DNA from: Cinnamomum chago
Taxonomy: Eukaryota > Streptophyta > Magnoliopsida > Laurales > Lauraceae
Direction of reading: 5' to 3'
Assembly (NCBI GenBank): GCA_038049695.1
Contig: CP142453.1
Span: 114,716,001 to 114,780,000 of the forward strand
Length of the DNA: 64,000 bases
Shown: positions 38,201 through 48,021 of the stretch, piece after piece
Numbering within the stretch: the first letter of the stretch is position 1
Layout of the letters: the number at the start of each line of letters is the position of its first letter
Program-made: the position numbers and the translations under genes
The notes under the pieces: model-generated
Seen by the model: the letters and a program-made list of their open reading frames with translations, nothing else
What the model was told of the DNA's origin: nothing
Databases searched by the model: none

Positions 38201-40705
38201 GTGCTTCCCTTGAGTGCATCAATGCCATATCGCCTTTGCGAATTCAAATTTACTTCCCAAACCCCACTGCACATTCTCCTCAGCCTAGGAGCTTTCAGAC
38301 TCATCAGAACCCTTGTACATTTTTAGGAGTAGTAGCTGGCTTCCTTATCACATTTGTTAACCCAATTTTCCTTCCCAAACCCCACTGCACGATCTCCTCA
38401 ACCTTGACCGAGCTACGACGCATACAGATCGGACAACTCATATTCCTATTAAAAAGCCAATTCGTGCTAAATATCTTGTTTCAATCTATTAAAATACCAG
38501 TTGACATTTGGTTCCTAAGCTTCCAAGATCCACCATAATCCACCATTGGGGATGTCTATCATGGGACCCCCATATTGGGTCCCACCATGGAGGTAGTGTA
38601 TCGAGGGACCTGACCATGGAGATGTAGTTGTAAGGGAGACAAAAAGTGGACATGGCCCTTGACATGTGTGCATGGTGGGACCCACACATGGAGGTGTCTG
38701 TGTGGTGGTACAAACAAAGATGTGTAGAAGATGGATGGACACAAACAGTGGGCCCCACCATGGAGATTGTGTATGGTAATGGTAGCATCAAATGGTGAGC
38801 CTTGACCATTGAGATGACTGTATGGTGAGACCAGCCCATGGAAGAGTACAAATATTTGGACCCAAATTCTAGGCCCCGATCATGGAGATGTTCATATTAA
38901 AATTTAAAACTCATCTGAGTAAGAGTTGGCCTGGCCTCATTATATGGGACTCAGCCCTCAGATGTCACTTCGACTCAGCCCAGTCTTGGCGTAACTCAGC
39001 TGAGTCTTGGTGTCTCAGCCCATCAGCCAACTTGTAACAGACTCAATGGTGACCTAATTGTTGACCGAGCATATGGTGGGACCCATCTATGAACATCAAT
39101 GCTTGTGGCCAGTGGGACCAAAAGAGAACGCTACTACCATAGATGTGTGGATGGTGAGACCTAACCTACCAATGGAGGTGCATGATGATATGAATATGAT
39201 CTAGGTAACCAGCCCCACCTAGTGGAACCCACTAAAGAAGATGTGTGTAACCAAAGATTTCTTCCACTTTTTTTTTTTTTTTTTTATAAATGTAACCAAA
39301 GATTTCTAAACAGTACATTTTAAGAAATCCTTCATCACTCGTCAAAAGAAGTCCAAGCAAAAGAATTCTTTTGTTTTCAGATTTCTCAAAGTTGCAAACA
39401 CAAATCCAATAGACATTGACCCACCTGGGAGTTGGTGTTGTGGCATACCCCCACGTCTTGTGTTCAAAACCACCCCAGATTTGCTCGGTGTGCATTTGTG
39501 TGGGGTTTAGCGGGTGATACCCGAGGGATTAGTCATGTTGGGTCAAAGACCTCACGGATATCCACATCATAAAAAAACAAAATCCAATAGACATTGAACA
39601 ACAATGTCTTTCAAAACGAATCCAATTATACAGATCAACAGATACACAGAGCAATAATCCAAGAAATGAGAAGTCTGAACATGTGCAAATATGATTTATT
39701 ATTGCCACGACTATTCATTATACCAAAAAATTCAAAAGGAATGTAGTTTAGGGCACATCTACAAGCACCTTTAGTTTCAAACTCAATTCTGGTAAAAATA
39801 CGCTCCATGACAAACTAAGTCAACAGTTATCCAATGAGCACTCTTACATACCATCTGGAAAGAGAGAGCATTCAGTTGCTGAGGTCTGTTTAGTGTCAGA
39901 ATTCTCACATATGAGTTCTCTTGTATCAGAATCTGCCAAGATATCAAAGTATAGTGAGCGCTTTCATCATAATAATTAAAATAAAGATTTCCCTCATGAT
40001 AGATAATTTTAGTAGATAAAAAAAAGTTAGGATTGCTGAGACAACACACATTATAGGGCAGAAACCAACACCTCCCCTAGCTTGGAAACTCAGATTCAGA
40101 TTTGTGCAGGATTTTTTTATTTTTAAACTAAATCTTCTCTAGATCTGGAGAAGATTTGCGGCGCCAGGCTTATGGACCAATGCAGCTAGGCCTGTGACAC
40201 ACATGTAGGACCCAAAGAGGTCTTGGATTTTTGTTTCGCTAATTATTTCTTTAATGAGTTTCCATTAGGATTAGTTTACTAGTTTCTGTAGGAGTCTTTG
40301 ATTTTAGAGGTCAATTGTTTTTTACACATGCAGATGACACATTTGAATTTGTTCCATATGCAAATGATACACGTGAAACACATTCCCTCAATGTGGGGGA
40401 AGACAAGTGCTTCAAGCACTCCCCAGACACAGACATCCAAACAAAGCTTTAAAATCATCCAGCAAATGGTATGAACCCTTAAGCAATCAAGATCAACCAA
40501 GTGTAAATTGTCAATAAGATTGCAACAATCCTCACTTCTTAACCCATTCACTTACAATCAGCATGATTCTCAGATTACTGTTCATATGAGAATTTGCAAG
40601 ATGTGACGGAGTGTAAGGAAATTGTGATCCTTAGAAGATGAAGTTGAAAGAAAGAAATAACAGAACCTGATCATTGTCGCCATTAGTGAGATTGCGGGAG
40701 GCCAT
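29288..40705 (-). CDS. CHY1: Peroxisomal 3-hydroxyisobutyryl-CoA hydrolase (CHY1 type)
   Basis: Fourteen coding exons (genomic, 5' to 3'): 40705-40667, 39932-39852, 37400-37332, 37053-36990, 36761-36682, 36559-36476, 35071-34987, 34397-34312, 32976-32855, 31963-31903, 31719-31621, 29782-29681, 29595-29554, 29425-29288. Phases join without a break to 383 residues, close to Arabidopsis CHY1. It is a crotonase-fold hydrolase releasing 3-hydroxyisobutyrate from its CoA ester in valine breakdown. Visible signatures: RPQQLNALS; oxyanion words AFCAGGD (68-74) and MGSGAG (120-125); MPEAALGLFPDVGAS with the expected catalytic Glu145 and Asp153; and a C-terminal SKL peroxisomal signal. Ser122 stands where many relatives have Gly. 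Exon 13 might instead continue to a second donor at 29500, adding 18 in-frame codons. Introns are large and transposon-rich. A second copy starts at 53529. Confidence 0.93.
30645..31330 (+). pseudogene. Copia retrotransposon 3' remnant (RNase H end plus LTR trace)
   Basis: Within the CHY1 intron between exons 11 and 12, the plus strand reads fragments of a Ty1/copia RNase H: DADWAGC near 30697, then, with several stops and frameshifts, words like RLNAT and the terminal LVDVLPKALG...FSKLSMIDF (about 31020-31100). A purine tract (tagggggag, 31111-31119) and an LTR-like AT-rich stretch follow. The same remnant is at about 54880-55560 in the duplicate, so it predates the duplication. Confidence 0.7.
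31324..31400 (-). repeat. tRNA-like SINE fragment in CHY1 intron
   Basis: Read on the minus strand this contains a box B-like gggttcgagat and a preceding box A-like stretch. It is flanked by two copies of ccattttctcctttct (31302-31317 and 31394-31409), a 16-bp direct repeat that looks like a target duplication. It is also present at about 55555-55630 of the duplicate. Confidence 0.5.
32227..32372 (+). mobile_element. SINE in CHY1 intron 9
   Basis: Box A-like tagcttggtggcaggg and box B-like aagtttaagccctg, with the same spacing as the SINE at 24601, end at an A-rich gataaaataa. The equivalent copy lies at 56446-56590, so insertion preceded the segmental duplication. Confidence 0.45.
33072..33516. 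other. Segment present only in the first copy of the duplication
   Basis: Between gatcttagac and cgcttcatgtgag the first copy has about 445 bp that are absent at the matching point of the second copy (57301-57330, gatcttagacacatgcttc). It contains no open frame and no obvious terminal repeats, so deletion in copy two and insertion in copy one are both possible. Confidence 0.6.
35296..35640 (+). mobile_element. LTR-like sequence (probable solo LTR) in CHY1 intron
   Basis: Begins TGATGCAGGATAGACCC and runs through gggcccggcccatc to an AT-rich, regulatory-looking 3' half (taatgattaatgaaat-type words). This resembles a plant LTR and starts like the element at 57338. Gactagt-type words are present on both sides, but the right end is unclear. 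The duplicate copy is at about 62785-63140. Confidence 0.35.
37700..38130 (+). mobile_element. SINE interrupted by a Tourist-like MITE
   Basis: 37700-37816 continues at 38103-38130 once the MITE (37817-38099) and one TTA are removed. The joined sequence follows the SINE at 39420: box B gggttcgacc, gatttgcccggtg, gggtttagc, ggattagtc, gcaaagacctta/gggatgcccac and an A-rich tail. The upstream head is not clear. The neighbour SINE thus acts as the empty-site reference for the MITE. Confidence 0.7.
37817..38099. mobile_element. Tourist-like (PIF/Harbinger) MITE
   Basis: 283 bp with perfect ends GGGCCCGTTTGGTAA...TTACCAAACGGGCCC, continuing imperfectly inward, flanked by the 3-bp target duplication TTA (37814-37816 and 38100-38102). 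Its host sequence is a SINE whose uninterrupted relative at 39540-39570 confirms both boundaries. It lies in CHY1 intron 2 and is non-coding. Confidence 0.88.
38540..38890. repeat. Degenerate minisatellite around ccatggagatg
   Basis: The word accatggag(a/g)tg recurs irregularly at about 38586, 38626, 38687, 38759, 38801, 38837 and 38880, spaced 36-72 bases and usually preceded by gtggga/ggccc. Weaker relatives continue to about 39240. It lies in CHY1 intron 2. Overlapping minus-strand open frames here (for example 38489-38851) are by-products of the repeat. Confidence 0.55.
39420..39579 (+). mobile_element. SINE with 18-bp target duplication
   Basis: The element is flanked by an exact 18-bp direct repeat, aaatccaatagacattga (39402-39419 and 39580-39597), and ends in an A-rich tail, the hallmarks of L1-type target-primed insertion. 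The head has a box A-like ggagttggtgttgtgg and a box B-like gtgttcaaaacc. It lies in CHY1 intron 2 and is about 160 bp. It belongs to the same family as the interrupted copy at 37700. Confidence 0.85.
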
Positions 40706-40814
40706 GGCGCTATTTTGGGTAAGAATCGTCCGAATCGAAATGAGAGAGGGAGATTGATTTCAGTAAAAAAAAAAAAACCCTAATCCCCTTGCTATTCAAG
40801 GAATGCGTACTGAT

Positions 40815-40822
40815 CTTTATAA
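40815..40822 (-). promoter_or_regulatory. Candidate TATA box of CHY1
   Basis: On the minus strand TTATAAAG lies about 110 bases before the CHY1 start codon at 40705, in a position compatible with transcription start near 40785. The proposed leader contains an A/T-homopolymer (40767-40779 on plus) and CT-rich sequence. The left end of the putative Helitron lies about 215 bp further upstream. Confidence 0.5.
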
Positions 40823-42028
40823 GTAGAGAGTGTGTTTACTGTTTAGAAGTAATGTGGGGTCCACATGAATGATTTTTATCTAAAAAGGTTGCGGACTGAG
40901 TTGAGAATTGCCCCTGTTCCAACGAAAACAGAGCCTGTTTGGGACAATCCTAAAGTGCCACCTAGCAAATTTGCCGTCTCAGCAAGCTGTCTCTCTGCCT
41001 TTAATGTATCTATCTATGTATATTACCTATCTATCTATCTATATTACTAGGAGGATGTACTCTTCATCACATGAAAACACTTGTCCTCTCCTACAGGAGG
41101 ACACATGTCTATCATTAACCCATATGTCGTGTAATGCACTCTCTCTACTCTCCACTCTCCTCCAACCAAACTTATGCATGACTTCCTCAAAAAAATCTCT
41201 CCACTCTCCTCCAAACAAACTTATGTCTGCATGAGACTTCTTCCATGAAATCTATCTCCGAAGGATATAGGTCCCACATGGATGATCCGATCTCATCATC
41301 TGGTCCGTTCATCGAGCCAGACATGGTGGGGCGACCTTAGATATGTAGACCCTTGAGAGCTAGACCCCGTTTGGTCCACTATCTAGCCACCCCTTAAAGG
41401 GGCTAACGGCCTTGAGAATGAAAAGGGGTTTTTTCCTTCTTTTTTTTTGGGACCGTGGGGCCATGTTGGCCATTGATTTCAGATCTGGACCACAGATCAT
41501 GAGAATGGGGCCTGGGCGACTTTATTGATGGGGTCTGATCTCGGTTAGGATCAGTGGAGCCCATGTTTTTTTTTTTGGTAATTTTTAGCACCAATGCGAG
41601 GAGTCCTGTTTGGGGACTTCCTGTTACAGAACGTTGCAAATGGGGAAGAAGAGATAAGGGTTTTTTCGATGGTCCGAGGGAGTATTGAAAATTGTAGACC
41701 TTTTGCCCTGGGCACCTTTGTTTTTTAATCGACACAATTTTGCTTTTCCTTATGTTTTATTGAAGAATTTAATCTTCTCTTTGATTGGTTGTTGTAGAAT
41801 TTATTAGTTATTATAAATATTATCTATATCTTTAAGGGAATGTATTCTCCCTTCAAATGATATCAAATGAGAAATAATGTTGATTACATCAACATTATTT
41901 AATTTGTGATTTATTAAATAAATGACATCTCTACATAGTTACAATTGATATAAATCGATGAGAAAATGTCAATGGCTCTGCACAAGTTATGAAAGAGTCT
42001 TTCTTTCTTTTGTGAAAAAAAATTAATC

Positions 42029-43495
42029 AAGTGGTTGGATCACAAGCAACCAGGTCACTAGTTGCTATAACTGACCATAACGATACACCAAATTGGATCG
42101 TGAAACTGGGTTACTTTTGACCCAGGGTAAATGATTAGTGTTTGATTGAAGAAAAATGAGGATGGCCTAACTGATTTACCCTGGCCAATAAAAAACACGG
42201 AGATAGCATGAAATAGTGATTAGTCACAATCCTATTCAGGTCAATCAGTTGATAATAGGGATCATCCTAAGTTATTAGGATGAGGGTAATATTCGATCGA
42301 TCATCCTTTATTATATGACCATCAGGGGTTATATATTAACTGATGATTCATCCTTGATGGGGTCAATCATCTTACGGAGGGATATTATTTCCCTCCTGAC
42401 TAACTAAATCAACTAATTAAGATGATTAGTTAGAAATGATTTATTGACTTTATAAATGATCATCTTATTTTGTAGGAAAATAAATGGATGAACTGTTACG
42501 ACGTCAAATCATTTTGTTGAATGATCATTTTGAGATAAATGTCATTCTGGAAACCCATACAGACAAAAAAAAGTCAAATAATCACTATGAAAAGAAATAA
42601 TCCAATTATTTCTATAATCATTTACGATCATTTTGCTCGTCATAATTAATAATTTACAGAATGGTCATTTTATAAATGATCATATATGATTATATTGGAA
42701 ATTATCATTGACCAAATAATGGTTGAATAATAAAAAAACACGGAGATAGCGGGAGCCGGTGATTAGTCACAATCCTATTCGGGTCAATCAGTTGATAATA
42801 GGGATCATCCTAAGCTATTAGGATGAGGGTAATATTCGACTGATCATCCTATATTATATGACTATCAGGGTTGTATATTAACTGATGATTCATCCTTGAT
42901 GGGGTCAATCATCTTAAGGGGGGATATTATTTCCCCCCTGACTGACTAAATCAACTAATTAAGATGATTAGTTAGAAATGATTTACGGACTTGATAAATG
43001 ATCATCTTATTTTGTAGCAAAATAAATGGATGAATTGTTACGACGTCAAATCATTTTGTTGAATGATCATTTTCGGATAAATGTCATTATGGAAACCCAA
43101 ACAGACAAAAAAAGTCAAATAATCACTATGAAAAGAAATAAGCCAATTATTTATATAATCATTTACGATCATTTTGCCCGTCATAATTAATAATTTACAA
43201 AATGATCATTTTATAAATTATCATATATCATTATATTGGTAATTTTCATTGACCAAATATTGGTTGAATAATCATAATAACCATTATTTGTGGACCGATA
43301 ACAAATTGGTAATAAGTGTATATACATAGTAAAAAAAACTAGCTTATAATGTTTCAGCAAAAAAAAAAAAAAAACCTAGCTTATAATGATAAATTAATCA
43401 AGTAGTTGGATCACAAGCAACTGGGTCACTGGTTGCTGTAACTGTCCATAACGATACACCAAATTGGACCGTGAAACTGGGTTACTTTTGACCCA
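42029..43495. repeat. 543-bp tandem duplication inside flanking A/A' repeats
   Basis: 42186-42728 and 42729-43270 are near-identical units (aaaaacacggagatagc starts each; offset 543). They are enriched in tgatcat palindromes. Outside them, 42029-42130 and 43393-43495 form another direct pair (aatcaagt(g/a)gttggatcac ... gggttacttttgaccca). The order is A-B-B'-A'. No coding sequence. Each unit contains the imperfect inverted words gggatcatcctaag / cttaggatgatccc-like segments. Confidence 0.85.
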
Positions 43496-44171
43496 ATTGG
43501 TGAAGACAAGGGCTTGATGTCCAAGGAACGTATTGACGATGGGGGATTGTGGGACCCCATGGCCCACTAGATGAAGTATCAGGACCACAAACCCCAAGGA
43601 GGATTCCTTGTCGAACAAGGAGAACCTGGACCCAAGTGAGGTGGGCCCTGTTTGGGCCATTATCCACTGGATTTTCATGTTTCGGGCGTGAATTTAACGA
43701 AAACGGGTTGAAGGTCCACAACTGTTGTGGGACCCACTACTTACGTCAATCGGAGTTTTGAACCCCACGTCTTGAAGAGGGCCCAAGGACGACCTGAATG
43801 GTGGTGGTCGCATGTGGCCAGGGCCTCATCTGCCCAGATATCCAGAAGCTTCAATTTTATAAACCATAAGCCTTAAATTCTTTTAGTATTGTTGAGACTG
43901 TGGGGCTAATAAAGATGTCTGATGGTGAATCCAATCCATTGAGAGTAAAGCTTATTCCTGAGCGACATTAGATATTAGGTCTGCTCTTGGTTTGCTCTAG
44001 TGGGACCCACTGGATTTTACATAAATAGGTCCAAACATAAACTGTTTGTTTATTTTATGTTCTGTAGTTTAAGATTAGTTCTGAAAAGGGTTTCATAATT
44101 GATAAAGACCTGGATTTGGTGTAGAAATATTAAATAACTTCTTACTTTGATGAAGTGAAGTTTTGAGAATT

Positions 44172-44230
44172 ATGGTTAACTGTGATTAGTTATGATTAAC
44201 TGTGATTAATTATGATTAACTGTGATTAAT
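44172..44230. repeat. Short tandem repeat of tatgattaactgtgattaat
   Basis: Three imperfect units of 20 bases within the putative Helitron. An (GA)n-rich stretch follows at about 44313-44337. A (TA)n run is at 44582-44596. Confidence 0.7.
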
Positions 44231-45282
44231 CCTTTAAACTGTGAGCAATTGACTTTATGTTTATAATAAATTGTGGGCCACCCCCATATCACTTAATATT
44301 ATTACGATAAGAAAGAGAGAAAGAGAGAGAAAGAAAGACCCTGGAAATAAGTAAAATACCTCTCCCTAGCAATACAATAGATTAAGGGAAAAGAAAGAAA
44401 GAAAGGTACGGAACGCAACCCTTATGATAGAATCATGAGTGCCAAGAAAATCATAATGGAAGGTGTCTCCTCTCATTGAAACAACCTCACATTTCCACGG
44501 GTGGATTGTCTATTAAGGAATCATTTGTATTTGTGACAATTGATTCCTCAACTATGGATTGTGGGTGGTTTCTAGGTTTTTATATATATATATATAATTT
44601 CATATGTGTGATAGTTTTTTTTCTAGTTTTTTTTCTCTGCGATTCCTCACCTGAGACCTACAATTGATTCCTTAATACACTAATCTCATGATATCCTATT
44701 GGAAGCAAAAGTGGGCCACATGCATAGTGAGATACACTAAAATTTATCATTTTTAGAATTAAATGTATCATTTTTAAACAATTATTGTATTACCTATTGA
44801 GATGGTTTGACTTTGATGAACGGTGAGATGGTGAGATGGTGTTGCCACGCTAAAAAAACACCACCTCAACTTTCTTCCTTCCTACTTTCCATTTAAATTG
44901 ATTTCCAACCCCTAAAATCTCTCTTCTATAATTATCTTCTCCAAAAACATTAATCTTTGAGGGATAGATAAGGGGATGAGATAATCTAATGGAGTTGACA
45001 AAAAAAAAAAAAAAGCCTGGACACACTTGCTCCCATCCTATCCTAAATTTTAGGATTAGTGATAATCCAAGCTTAATGACAAATTATCTCAATGTCGTTT
45101 CATCTTTTCCGTTTCTAGCATACTGATCAAATCCCCATCTAAGATCTAATCTCTCCATCCTAAATCTCTCCATTATGGTTTCCATAAACCTACATAGAAA
45201 TGTGTGCGCCCCCACACATTTCTATTATGGAAAAATGGAAGCTTAGATTTTATGTGGCTGTTGTAGATGTTTTCTATAAATT

Positions 45283-46560
45283 TTATTGGATCGGGTCCAC
45301 CACCTACTTGGTCGTCCATGGGTCCTCCTTCGGATCCACGGATCAGATGGGTCATCGGGTGCCCCATCTGGGTCCCGGTATCAACGCAAGACACTAAATG
45401 GCCCAAATAATGACTGAAACTTAAAAAAAACAAAAACAAATTCCCAATTCTTTATTGTTTCCTAAAACACGTCATCTCATTCTCTCTGATTAGACGCTGG
45501 ATGGTGGGCTAAACAGGGCCCACCTCGCACGGGTCCACAACCTAATGGGTCGCCGGTGGGTTCTCCTTCAGATTCACGGATTGGATGGGTCATCCGGTGG
45601 CCCACCTGGGTCCCGTTATCAACGCAAGAAACTGAATGGCCCAAACAATAATTGAAACTTTAAAAAAAATCTCATTTCTTAACTGCTTCCTAAAATACGT
45701 CCTCCATCTCTCTGATCAGATGCTGGATGGAGGGCCAAACAAGACCCACCTCGCACGGGTCCACCACCTAATGGGTCGCCGGTGCGTCATCATTTGGATC
45801 CACGGATCGAATGGGTCATCCGGTGGCCCACCTGGGTCCCGGTATCAAAGCAAGAAACTAAATGGCCCAAACAATAATTGAAACTTTAAAAAAAAATCTG
45901 CTTCTTAACTGCTTCCTAAAACACATACTCTCTCTCTCTCTGATTAGACGCTGGATGGTGGGTCAAATAGGGCCCCACCTCGCACGGGTCCACTATCTAA
46001 TGGGTCGCCGGTGGGTCCTCCTTCGGATCCACAGATCGAATGGGCCATCCGGTGGCCCACCTGGGTCCCGGTATCAACGCAAGAAAATCAAGCGGAACAA
46101 CTGTATGGCTCAAACAATGACTGAAATTTAAAAAAAATCACACTTCTCAATTACTTCCCAAAATAAGTCATCTCCCTCTCTCTGATCAGACGTTGGATTG
46201 TGGGCCAAACAAGGCCCAACTCGCACGGGTCCACCATATAATGGGTCTCCGGTGGGTCCTCATTCGGATCCACGGATCGGATGGGTCATCCGGTGGCTCA
46301 CCTGAGTCACGGTATCAACGCAAGAAACTGAATAGCCTAAACATTGACTGAAACTATAAAAAAAAAAAAATCCACACATCTTAACTGCTTCCTAAAACAC
46401 GTACTCTCCATCTCTCTAATCAGACGTTGGATGGTGGGCCAAGTAGGGTCCACCTCCTACTAGGTCGCCCATAGATCCTCCTTCAAATCCACAGATCAGA
46501 TGGGTCATCGGGTGGCCCACCTGAGTCTCGGTATCAACGCAAAAAAATCAAGGTGGATTG
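45283..46560. repeat. Six-unit tandem array, about 230-bp period
   Basis: The anchor word tatcaa(c/a)gcaag occurs at 45379, 45617, 45843, 46072, 46313 and 46532, giving unit lengths of 238, 226, 229, 241 and 219. Each unit runs through tctctctgat(t/c)agacg(c/t)tgga, cgcacgggtccac, ggatccac(g/a)gatc and gggtcatc(c/g)ggtgg to an A run. The array abuts the proposed Helitron right end. Open frames within it (for example 45636-45881 and 45862-46131) repeat the unit and are not genes. Confidence 0.9.
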
Positions 46561-46583
46561 TGCATAGCACGGGGTGTTGCTAG

Positions 46584-47095
46584 TATAACAAAATTGAAAG
46601 GTGGTCCTTGCAAAACTGGAAAAACTGTTTCAAGTCACAAACCCTACTATAAAATGAACCTCTTCTCAGATCATTCATCTCTTCCACCAAAACCCATCGG
46701 CAAAAACATCATTTCCTCACACATTTGTCTCCTCCGGCAAAAAGTCCTTCTCCTCACCCACTCATCTCCTCGTAGGGAACCTATCAAAGTCCGGCCTCCC
46801 TCTTCTCATGTGTATTTCAATGTCTGGAAAACAAATGTTATGTATTCCTTATTTTTTATTGCTTTTGAACAACACTGATGCAGACAACTGAAGGGGGCGT
46901 TATGCTTGGTAATGTGGTGAGCAAAAGGAGAAAGTTTCAACCATCGAATCTTTTTTTAAGAGCGCTCGTATAAAAATTTTCAAGAAGGAAATAAACAAGA
47001 ATTAAAAAAAAACTGTTTGAAATGAATCCAAGGAAAGATGAGGTTTTCAGCCAATTAATCTAATTGCTTCAATACACACACTATCAAGCACATGA
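46584..47095. other. Spacer between the Helitron end and the PPR fragment
   Basis: A TATA-like ctataaaatg near 46649 is followed by CT-rich, leader-like sequence and an open frame without recognisable domain (46558-46878). It may be the remains of a promoter or LTR. No gene is supported. Confidence 0.4.
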
Positions 47096-47272
47096 CACGA
47101 AATTTGGGAAGATGGATTCATGCGTATATCGATAAAGTCGGGCTGAATACTCCTATCAGTCTGCAAAATTCACTAATGGACATGTACACAAAATGGGGCA
47201 GGATAGATGCTGCTCTTCAAATTTTCGACGCAATGCCTGAAAAAAAGGGTCTCTTGGAACATCATGATCAAG
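47096..47272 (+). pseudogene. 5' fragment of the duplicated PPR gene
   Basis: Matches 27357-27535 of the intact PPR gene (words LGRWIHAYIDK, SLMDMYTK, IDAALQIFDAMPEK). A small deletion after the AMPEK codons shifts the frame near 47245. The invariant Cys of MYTKCG is Trp here. Sequence similarity stops at 47272 (catgatcaa). The next 125 bp of the gene are missing and the match resumes at about 51905 beyond a retrotransposon. This is the left edge of the duplicated block. Confidence 0.9.
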
Positions 47273-48020
47273 TAAGTGCAAAAAATGTAACTCACAAGAT
47301 TAGATGGAGCCTTGTAGGACTTATCCAAACTGTTGTGGAGAGCTAGTCGCTTCAGGGACCTGAAAGGGAAGAAAGAACAGTCAAATGATCTTGGCAGTGG
47401 GCAGCGCAGGGTTCTCCGATGCCTCACTTAGTGCAGGGACTAAGTTTGTAGAAGAAGAGAGGCAGAGTAACGGCTGGGAGAGTGCATGCATGCATACCTG
47501 GTTTGGACTGGTATTCTCTTTATAGGGGAAAAGTCTCTAGATACTTGATAGTGGGCCTAATGATTTGACTGCCTAAGTCTCATCAGCCCACAAAGTAATT
47601 AATGAGGATCCATCATAGCCCACATTGCATTAAATGATGGTCCGATCAGTCCATATTGCATTAAATGACAGTCACTTTGGGCCTGATCTTGTCCTGACTT
47701 GTTGGCGACAAAGGTCCCATCGGATCCTTTCTTGGGCCCTATCATGATATTGATGCAGCCGCTGGATGTTGCTCTGTCAAGGATTTGATAAGGATTCTGG
47801 ACGGTTGGGATGGTGTATCTGTTCCATCAGCACGTGCTCGTATCCTGCCACGTGTTCTAAGGTGGGGCATGACTGTCAATGCCCGTCTCGGTCAACGGTT
47901 TGTAATCCAGCTGCTGCCGAGATGCATGACTAAGGACAAGGCACATGGCCGATATTTTTCAACTCCTGTACAGGCTTCTTCTCTGAGATGAATGCAATAT
48001 AGCCTTCACACCCACTCTGC
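47273..48020. other. Unassigned insert next to the Gypsy remnant
   Basis: About 750 bp with no match to the PPR gene, to the Gypsy LTR at 49368-51904 or to anything else in the window that I could see. It has a promoter-like tttatagggg near 47519 and paired catt(g)cattaaatga words (47624-47638 and 47656-47671), as in an LTR or leader. It may be part of a different element inserted into or replacing the Gypsy 3' half. Confidence 0.4.
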
Positions 48021-48021
48021 A

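Larger units (their letters stand above)
41038..46583 (+). mobile_element. Putative non-autonomous Helitron
   Basis: Left end TCTATATTACTAGG, right end a short hairpin (gtgc-ata-gcac) plus ggggtgttg and CTAG. The element sits between A (41037) and T (46584), the host dinucleotide Helitrons use; no target duplication is expected or seen. The GCAC-hairpin, ggg and CTAG(T) end is typical of plant Helitrons. 5,546 bp contain no RepHel coding sequence, so mobility would depend on helper proteins. Internal features are a 543-bp tandem duplication and a six-unit array near the right end. Both ends are short, so the call needs other copies for proof. Confidence 0.5.

Noticed and set aside
38489..38851. 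120-codon minus-strand frame rich in His, Met and Ser
   Set aside because: Generated by the ccatggagatg minisatellite in a CHY1 intron.
45283..46560. Direct repeats as a possible CRISPR array
   Set aside because: Units of about 230 bp without short repeat-spacer alternation, in plant DNA.
47785..47991. 68-codon plus-strand frame in the unassigned insert
   Set aside because: Too short, no domain, and located in probable transposon filler.
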